Shown: positions 6,890 through 11,689 of the stretch, piece after piece
Position numbering within the stretch: position 1 is the first letter of the stretch
Layout: every line of letters begins with the position of its first letter
Assembly (NCBI GenBank): GCA_014379925.1
Contig: JACMKY010000557.1
Location: 1 to 11,689, forward strand
Length of the DNA stretch: 11,689 nt
Direction of reading: 5' to 3'
From: Cytophagales bacterium
Lineage (GTDB): Bacteria > Bacteroidota > Bacteroidia > Cytophagales > ES-bin-26
Notes under the pieces: generated by a model
Databases searched by the model: none
Seen by the model: the letters and a program-made list of their open reading frames with translations, nothing else
What the model was told of the DNA's origin: nothing
Program-made: the position numbers and the translations under genes

Positions 6890-8251
6890 ATGAAAAACCA
6901 AATGAAGTCCTCCCTGGCTACTTGGGCGAGCGTGTTGCTGCTGGGTGCAGCAGTCACCTCCTGTAAGCAGGAACTGAACGAGGTCCAGTCGGAAGCCGGC
7001 GCGTCGAAAGCCCGCGTGGCCGCCACCATCGACCTGGGCAGCTGCGGCGTGGACACCGACATCACGTCGAACACCACCTGGACCAGCGACAACGAATACA
7101 TCATCCGCGGCTACGTCCGCGTGCTCAACGGCGCTACCCTGACCATCCAGGCGGGAACGGTCATCAAGGGCGATTGCAACGGAACGCTCATCATCGAGCG
7201 GGGTAGCCGCATCGAAGCCAACGGAACGGAGTCGTCGCCCATCGTATTCACCGGCGTCAATGAAAGCCGCGGCAGCTGGGGTGGGGTTGTCATCCTGGGC
7301 CGGGCCTCCAACAACGAAGGCCCCAACGTCCGCATTGAAGGAATCATTACCGTGGGCGATCCCCCCTCCGCTACGGCGCGGGGTTACCACGGTCCGGGTA
7401 CCTTCAAGGAAGACACCCAATACGACGGCGAGAGCTCCGGTTCGCTGAGCTACGTGCGCATCGACTACGCCGGCCAGGCCCTGTCGCCCAACAACGAGAT
7501 CAACTCCCTGACGCTGGGCAGCGTGGGCAGCGGCACGTTGATAGACCATATCCTGGTGCGTTACGCCGGTGACGACGCCTTCGAATTCTTCGGGGGTACG
7601 GTCAACGCCAAGTACCTGGGCGCCATCGCCACCCAGGACGACGACTTTGACACCGACCTGGGCCACCGGGGCAAGATCCAGTTTGCGCTGGCCCTGCGGG
7701 ACCGCACCGTCGCCGACATCAGCGGCTCCAACGGCATCGAGACCGACAACAACGTGCTGGCCGCGGCCAATAACCTGCCCCGGACCTCGACCATTTTCAG
7801 CAACGTAACGCTGCTGCTCAGAGGTCAGGGCGATTCCGAGAACGCACCGGTTGCGCCTGCCTTCTTCGAAAACGGGCTTCTGCTGCGGCGTGGTTCGGAA
7901 ACCAAGCTCTACAACTCGGTGTTCAGCGGCTGGCCGTTGTCCATTGAAGTGCGGGACGAGGCGGTGACGCCTTGCGAGACCATTGTTCTGACCACGTCGT
8001 ACACGTTCGCTAATCCCTGGGGCGTCGGCCTCTGCAACTTCGGGGCAATCGGCCTGATCGAGTACGGCCTCTTCCAGAGCAGCTTCTACCCCGGCATTCC
8101 CGACATCAGCACCCAGATCCTCTACGACGGCACCGACTTCTCCACGCTCGACCCGTCGTTCTTCACGCCGGTGAGCTTCCGGGGTGCCTCCGACGAGTTC
8201 GGCAGCTTCTGGGGCTACGGCACTCCCTGGAACCCGGGCCCGTTCTTGTAG
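6890..8251 (+). CDS. Predicted surface lipoprotein with beta-helix-like fold
   Basis: This is a 453-residue lipoprotein, probably outer-membrane-anchored and working with the receptor encoded directly upstream. The signal peptide ends in a lipobox AVTSC with the lipidated Cys at 25. The ATG at 6890 follows an A-rich leader typical of the phylum; the ATG at residue 5 is a possible alternative start. Residues 55-350 show the short regular turns of a right-handed parallel beta-helix: GATLTIQAGTVIKG, GTLIIERGSRIEANG, PIVFTG and WGGVVILGRA, then NSLTLG, LIDHILVRYAGDDAFEFFGG and TKLYNSVFSG. Acidic clusters (DDFDTD at 251-256) could bind metal. Cys52/Cys96 and Cys362/Cys382 could pair. Similar proteins occur beside TonB receptors in other Bacteroidota, usually as 'hypothetical'. 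It is not SusD-like, as no TPR helices are visible. The ligand is unknown. Confidence 0.88.
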   Translation: MKNQMKSSLATWASVLLLGAAVTSCKQELNEVQSEAGASKARVAATIDLGSCGVDTDITSNTTWTSDNEYIIRGYVRVLNGATLTIQAGTVIKGDCNGTLIIERGSRIEANGTESSPIVFTGVNESRGSWGGVVILGRASNNEGPNVRIEGIITVGDPPSATARGYHGPGTFKEDTQYDGESSGSLSYVRIDYAGQALSPNNEINSLTLGSVGSGTLIDHILVRYAGDDAFEFFGGTVNAKYLGAIATQDDDFDTDLGHRGKIQFALALRDRTVADISGSNGIETDNNVLAAANNLPRTSTIFSNVTLLLRGQGDSENAPVAPAFFENGLLLRRGSETKLYNSVFSGWPLSIEVRDEAVTPCETIVLTTSYTFANPWGVGLCNFGAIGLIEYGLFQSSFYPGIPDISTQILYDGTDFSTLDPSFFTPVSFRGASDEFGSFWGYGTPWNPGPFL

Positions 8252-8263
8252 GCCCTTGGCTGC

Positions 8264-8278
8264 GGAATTGAATTGAAT
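8264..8278. repeat. 15-base inverted repeat, right arm
   Basis: GGAATTGAATTGAAT lies 12 bases past the lipoprotein stop and is the exact reverse complement of 6829-6843. The two arms bracket the lipoprotein gene and could pair its 5' and 3' untranslated ends, or be chance in simple sequence. Confidence 0.6.
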
Positions 8279-8280
8279 CG

Positions 8281-8331
8281 CTCAGAGCGGCTCCGGAGTG
8301 CGAAAAGCACCCCGGGCCGCTGTGAGTTTTT
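8281..8331 (+). terminator. Strong intrinsic terminator after the receptor-lipoprotein pair
   Basis: This is a long hairpin with arms 8281-8301 and 8307-8326 and a GAAAA loop (8302-8306). CTCA pairs with TGAG, AGCGGC with GCCGCT, and GTGC with GCAC, with one or two mismatches and a bulge between. Five T residues (8327-8331) follow directly. It begins 29 bases after the lipoprotein stop and is the clearest terminator in the window. It separates the receptor/lipoprotein unit from the TIG lipoprotein, or lowers read-through into it. Confidence 0.85.
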
Positions 8332-8479
8332 ATGGTCTCCCCGCGCGCCGCGTGCCGGGCGTCTCGATTCCGTGGTTGGCGGCTTCGATGCGTATTGATT
8401 CAACTGATCCGATCGAAGGGCTTTGGCTCCGTTTTTTCCACCGTTCATTCCCTTTCCTACCCATCCATTTCTCCTACCT

Positions 8480-10366
8480 ATGCAAGCACCTTCTGCGGCT
8501 TTCCGTTCGCCAACATCCCCCCAACCGGAAGGCCCGTTGCCCGCGTTGAAAAAACTGCTGCTGGGCCTGGCGTTGGCGGTTGTCGCGGGGGCCTGTGAAA
8601 AAGAGCCGCAACCCGCTGCCGTCATCACCGCCGTAACGCCCGCGCGGGCGCTTCCCGGTACGGTGGTCACCATTACCGGCTACCACTTCGGATCCTACCC
8701 GGAAGACAACGACGTCTACTTCGGCGACGTGAAAGTGCAGGGCAGTGACTGGATCCGGGACAAGCCCGAAAACCGCGATAACCCCGACAGTGCCACCGGC
8801 GCCACGCCCACCGAACTCATCCTGCGGGTGCCGGCTCAGGCCACCAGCGGCCCGCTGACGATACAAGTGTACGGGCAGACCACCGTGGCCACGTTCGACT
8901 TTACAGTGGTGAATATGAACGGGGTAGCCATTACGGCCCTCGAACCGGCGAGCGGACCGGTGGGCAGCACGGTCACCATCCGGGGGCGCGGGTTCAACGC
9001 GGACGAGGTTCGGTTTACGGGTCCCGACCGCAACAGCCGGGTGCGGTTCGGTACCAGGGAAGCCACGGTTGTCAGCGCCAGCGACGAGGCCCTGGTGGTG
9101 ATCGTCCCCAATATCCCCCCGACCGACCCCCAATCGGTAACCGTCGCGCTGGGTTTTTTGACCAGCAACAGCGACGCGGTAACCGGCCCGATTTTCACCC
9201 TCACCCCGCCGCCGCCCACGGTGGCGGGCATCAGCCCGGAAAGTGGCTCCCCCGGATCGGTCGTTACCATCACGGGTACCAACTTCAGCCCCACGGTGAG
9301 CGACAACGCGGTTACGGTCAATGGCTTGGCAGTGAGCGTAACCAGCGCTACGGCCACGCAACTCACGGTGCTGATCCCCTTCGAGGCGACCAGCGGGCCC
9401 ATCCAGGTGAGCGTACGCGGGCAGAGCGTCACCGGCCCGAACTTCGAGGTAGTGGCTCCGCCAGCCGCCAGCCTCACCATTTACTACACGGCCGGTGCTG
9501 GTGCCGGCGCGTCGGGCGACGCCCGGGTTGTAAAAGCCAATGTAGACGCTTCGGGCACGGTAACCCAGACCACCCTCTTCGGTTACAGCATCAACAACCA
9601 GTTTGACACTCCGGTGGGCGGCATTGCCCTCGACATCCCCAACAACAAAATATACGTGCCGAGCCGAAACCGAATCTGGGTGGGCAACACGGACGGCACC
9701 GGTTTCCGAATCCTTTATACCCTTCCCATTTCCGCGAGCGGAATCGATATTTTCCTTTTCGAGGGCCAGTTGTACTGGGCCAACCGGACCGCCAACACCA
9801 TTGTCCGGGCCAACGCGGACGGTACGGGCCCAGTGGAGACGCTCTTTGGCGACAATCCGAACGAGCGATTCAACTTTACAACTGGGGTGGACCTGGAGGT
9901 AGCCAACCGCCGACTCTACTGGACCAGCCCGGGCAGCGCCATCCCCACTTCCAAGAAGGGAGTGTACCGGGGCAACCTGGACGGCTCGGGTGAGCCCGAA
10001 CTACTTTACGACGAGACCGACGGCCTGCTGTCCCCCTACGACATCGACATTGACGTTGCCAACGGAAAGATCTACGTCGCCGACAACCCGGGCGCGCTGG
10101 TCAGCGACCGCATCATCGTGGGTAACCTGGACGGCACCGGCGCACTGACCACGCTCTTCAGCGGAACCGGGGTGGTGGTCAACGCGAGCTACCTGGAGAT
10201 AGCGGACGGCCAGCTCTACTGGATGAACTCGGCCGGGGGAGCGGGCACCATTGGCGCCATCCTGCGGGGCAACCTGGACGGCAGCGGCACCCCCGAGACG
10301 TTGATCAACAACATTCCCCGGACCGGTACCGGCAACGGGGGTGGTCTGGCCATCGACAAGCGGTAA
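8480..10366 (+). CDS. IPT/TIG-domain lipoprotein with YWTD-type beta-propeller
   Basis: This is a probable surface lipoprotein of 628 residues from the ATG at 8480. A hydrophobic stretch ends in VAGAC with the lipidated Cys at 39. Three IPT/TIG (immunoglobulin-like) domains follow at about 48-140, 150-245 and 247-330; each opens with the hallmark P-x-x-G-x-x-V-T-I-x-G (ALPGTVVTITG, GPVGSTVTIRG, GSPGSVVTITG). From about 332 to the end comes a six-bladed propeller of LDL-receptor YWTD type, with repeating LYW...I-x-R-x-N-x-D-G-T/S-G units such as QLYWANRTAN and ILRGNLDGSG. Both domain types bind glycans or proteins rather than catalyse. It stands alone after a strong terminator but on the same strand as the receptor unit. 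An alternative TTG start at 8546 would give MKKLLLGLALAVVAGAC, a more standard lipoprotein signal (606 residues). The TTG at 8423 is unlikely. Confidence 0.88.
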   Translation: MQAPSAAFRSPTSPQPEGPLPALKKLLLGLALAVVAGACEKEPQPAAVITAVTPARALPGTVVTITGYHFGSYPEDNDVYFGDVKVQGSDWIRDKPENRDNPDSATGATPTELILRVPAQATSGPLTIQVYGQTTVATFDFTVVNMNGVAITALEPASGPVGSTVTIRGRGFNADEVRFTGPDRNSRVRFGTREATVVSASDEALVVIVPNIPPTDPQSVTVALGFLTSNSDAVTGPIFTLTPPPPTVAGISPESGSPGSVVTITGTNFSPTVSDNAVTVNGLAVSVTSATATQLTVLIPFEATSGPIQVSVRGQSVTGPNFEVVAPPAASLTIYYTAGAGAGASGDARVVKANVDASGTVTQTTLFGYSINNQFDTPVGGIALDIPNNKIYVPSRNRIWVGNTDGTGFRILYTLPISASGIDIFLFEGQLYWANRTANTIVRANADGTGPVETLFGDNPNERFNFTTGVDLEVANRRLYWTSPGSAIPTSKKGVYRGNLDGSGEPELLYDETDGLLSPYDIDIDVANGKIYVADNPGALVSDRIIVGNLDGTGALTTLFSGTGVVVNASYLEIADGQLYWMNSAGGAGTIGAILRGNLDGSGTPETLINNIPRTGTGNGGGLAIDKR

Positions 10367-10454
10367 AGCAGCGGTTAAATTGGATAGGACTTCCGCTCGG
10401 AACGCACGGCGAAGCGGCTTGGCAGATTCCAACGAGCGAAGAAAAGAGAACACC

Positions 10455-11087
10455 ATGCCCCTTCAAAACCGGGTAACCCCGTTTTCCGGGATTGAGGCCG
10501 TGCCTTACCGCGGGCTCTTCATGGGCAATCGCGGCGTTCTGCACGACGAACGGAAACAACTGCTCACCCAGGGTTGGCGGCACCGGGCGTGGATCATTTG
10601 TGAACTCAACTACCAGGACCGCCGCCGCGCGCTGATGCAACCGCGGCGGTATACCGAGCTTTTTTTCCCCGACGAAGCCGTGGCACTTGCCGCCGGACAC
10701 CGGCCCTGCGCCTGGTGTCGACGGAGTGCCTTCCGGGATTTCGTCTCGGCGTGGTCGTCGGTAACCGGCGCCCCGGCAGTCGCCTCCGCCCTGGACGCAG
10801 GGCTCCATCCGGAGCGGGTTGCCCGACTACGGGGCCAGGTGCGGTGGACATCGGAGGTAGGCGCGTTGCCGACCGGCACTTTCACCGTTGATCCCGGACT
10901 GCCCGGTCAGGCTTGGCTCAAATGGGACGACCGGATGCTTTTGTGGTCCCGCTCCGGTTACGTCCGGGCGGAACGATGGCCGGATTCGCAGTCGGTGGAA
11001 ATATTGACGCCTCCCACCTCCCTGCACGCGCTTCGGGCTGGCTACCGTCCGGTTCTGCATCCCAGCGGAACGGATCTGCTGCGGTGA
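10455..11087 (+). CDS. Conserved hypothetical protein with Ada-like HRPCxxCRR motif
   Basis: This is a 210-residue soluble protein with no signal peptide or membrane segment. I know the family only as a conserved hypothetical one starting NRVTPF...GxFMGNRGxLHD, seen in several bacterial phyla. The ATG at 10455 is chosen because the family begins at NRVTPF (residues 5-10); an upstream GTG at 10341 would overlap the previous gene. Residues 66-90 read YTELFFPDEAVALAAGHRPC followed by AWCRR. This resembles the end of the Ada N-terminal zinc domain (FF..A.EALAAGFRPCKRC), where the two cysteines are metal ligands. C85 and C88 could bind metal together with C49 and H30, but the spacing to the first two differs from Ada, so a shared fold is a hypothesis. 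There is no helix-turn-helix or methyltransferase domain. The gene follows the TIG gene after 88 bases with no terminator seen between them. Confidence 0.8.
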   Translation: MPLQNRVTPFSGIEAVPYRGLFMGNRGVLHDERKQLLTQGWRHRAWIICELNYQDRRRALMQPRRYTELFFPDEAVALAAGHRPCAWCRRSAFRDFVSAWSSVTGAPAVASALDAGLHPERVARLRGQVRWTSEVGALPTGTFTVDPGLPGQAWLKWDDRMLLWSRSGYVRAERWPDSQSVEILTPPTSLHALRAGYRPVLHPSGTDLLR

Positions 11088-11261
11088 GTCTCCGGCGGCG
11101 AGGTCCAAAAAATTTACTTTCCTACCGGTTACGAAAATCGTTCGTCCATCCGTTTCTTTGCAGTCCGCTCCCTGACCAATCCCTCCCGTTCGTCCCGGCC
11201 CGAGCCGGTTGCGGTTCGCTACCGGGGAGCCCGAACCGATTTCATCCTCCGGAGTCCACCA
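11088..11261 (+). promoter_or_regulatory. Leader of the alkaline phosphatase gene
   Basis: This is a 174-base gap. An AT-richer start (11106-11160) contains TTTCTTTG at 11153-11160, one base off the Bacteroidota -7 consensus TAnnTTTG, but no convincing -33 box. The phosphatase frame is open through the whole gap back to the previous gene's TGA, without an ATG. No terminator or phosphate box was recognised. Confidence 0.25.
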
Positions 11262-11689
11262 ATGGCCGTTTCTTCCTCTACTCAAGTGCAATCAAAGCCG
11301 GTGGCGTCCCTGCCACGGGCCAAAAACATCATCCTCATGATCGGGGACGGCATGGGTACCAGTCAGGTCTACGCGGCGATGACGGCCAACGGCGGTTGGC
11401 TGCACCTGGAGCAGTGCACCCACGTGGGCTTTTCCAAAACCAACGCCTTCGATGCCTACATCACCGATTCCGGCGCGGGCGCCACGGCCTTCGCCATTGG
11501 CCGGAAAACCTACAACGGGGCCATCGGTGTTGACCCGGCGGGCCAGGCGCAGGCGACCATTCTGGAGACTGCCCACCGGCAAGAACTGGCCACGGGGCTG
11601 GTTGCCACCTGCTCAATCACCCACGCAACTCCCGCTTCGTTTATCGCCCACCAGCTCTCCCGCACGATGGAGGAAGAAATTGCGGCGGA
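11262..11689 (+). CDS. Alkaline phosphatase, 3' end outside window
   Basis: This is a metal-dependent phosphomonoesterase of the PhoA/alkaline phosphatase superfamily. The first 142 residues are present and the frame runs off the window. Visible active-site pieces: NIILMIGDGMG at 22-32, where D29 is the metal ligand of the family; TDSGAGATA at 68-76, where S70 is the nucleophile that becomes phosphorylated; and THATPASF at 120-127, where H121 and T123 match the third-metal site. E. coli PhoA has Asp at the position of H121; His there is common in animal and many other bacterial enzymes. The start is the only in-frame ATG, at 11262. The N-terminus (MAVSSSTQVQSKPVAS...) has no hydrophobic signal peptide, which is odd for a normally exported enzyme. 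In Bacteroidota such enzymes release phosphate outside the cytoplasm; here the location is uncertain. Confidence 0.92.
   Translation, partial: MAVSSSTQVQSKPVASLPRAKNIILMIGDGMGTSQVYAAMTANGGWLHLEQCTHVGFSKTNAFDAYITDSGAGATAFAIGRKTYNGAIGVDPAGQAQATILETAHRQELATGLVATCSITHATPASFIAHQLSRTMEEEIAA

Noticed and set aside
6836..7666. 276-residue minus-strand frame opposite the beta-helix lipoprotein
   Set aside because: It is antisense shadow of a well-supported gene with composition typical of such frames and no recognisable motif.
8474..9361. 295-residue minus-strand frame opposite the TIG lipoprotein
   Set aside because: The TIG motifs on the plus strand explain the sequence; the antisense frame is arginine/glycine-rich noise.
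10479..10496. Small CGGG/CCCG hairpin followed by TTTT
   Set aside because: It lies inside the first codons of the Ada-like gene and has only a 4-bp stem; it is not a credible terminator.
10913..11533. 206-residue plus-strand frame spanning the end of the Ada-like gene and the phosphatase
   Set aside because: It crosses two well-supported genes in the wrong frame; the phosphatase motifs GDGMG and TDSGAGATA lie in the other frame.

Overview
The window looks like chromosomal DNA from a GC-rich member of the Bacteroidota, most likely in the Cytophagales range (Spirosoma/Larkinella/Hymenobacter-like). The pointers are a TonB-dependent receptor with an N-terminal carboxypeptidase-regulatory-like domain, lipoproteins with surface-type folds, leaders without strong Shine-Dalgarno sequences, and a TAnnTTTG-type promoter element in front of a cold-shock gene. 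The genus is an inference; no rRNA or other marker gene is present.

Layout: (1) 2-2284 (+) is the 3' part of a long TPR-repeat protein whose start lies before the window. (2) 2285-2626 is non-coding and holds two terminator-like hairpins. (3) 2627-2818 (-) is a 63-residue cold-shock protein, with its promoter and terminator visible. (4) 2819-3679 is an 861-base stretch of lower GC with no recognisable gene. It holds a diverged direct repeat (2950-3017 and 3481-3548) and an uncertain minus-strand reading frame. (5) 3680-6808 (+) is a TonB-dependent outer-membrane receptor, followed after 81 bases by 6890-8251 (+), a beta-helix-like lipoprotein; a strong terminator closes this pair at 8281-8331. 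(6) 8480-10366 (+) is a second lipoprotein with three IPT/TIG domains and a C-terminal YWTD-type beta-propeller. (7) 10455-11087 (+) is a conserved soluble protein with an HRPCxxCRR motif reminiscent of the Ada N-terminal zinc site. (8) 11262 to the window end (+) is the start of an alkaline phosphatase that runs off the edge.

The central block 3680-10366 reads as an outer-membrane uptake locus. A TonB-driven channel is paired with a surface lipoprotein that is not SusD-like, and a second beta-propeller lipoprotein follows. The substrate cannot be read from the sequence. The alkaline phosphatase downstream raises, but does not prove, a role in acquiring phosphate or phospho-compounds. I found no CRISPR array, transposase, tRNA, rRNA or defence system. 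The least explained parts are the 2819-3679 gap, the Ada-like cysteine protein, and the alkaline phosphatase without a visible signal peptide.
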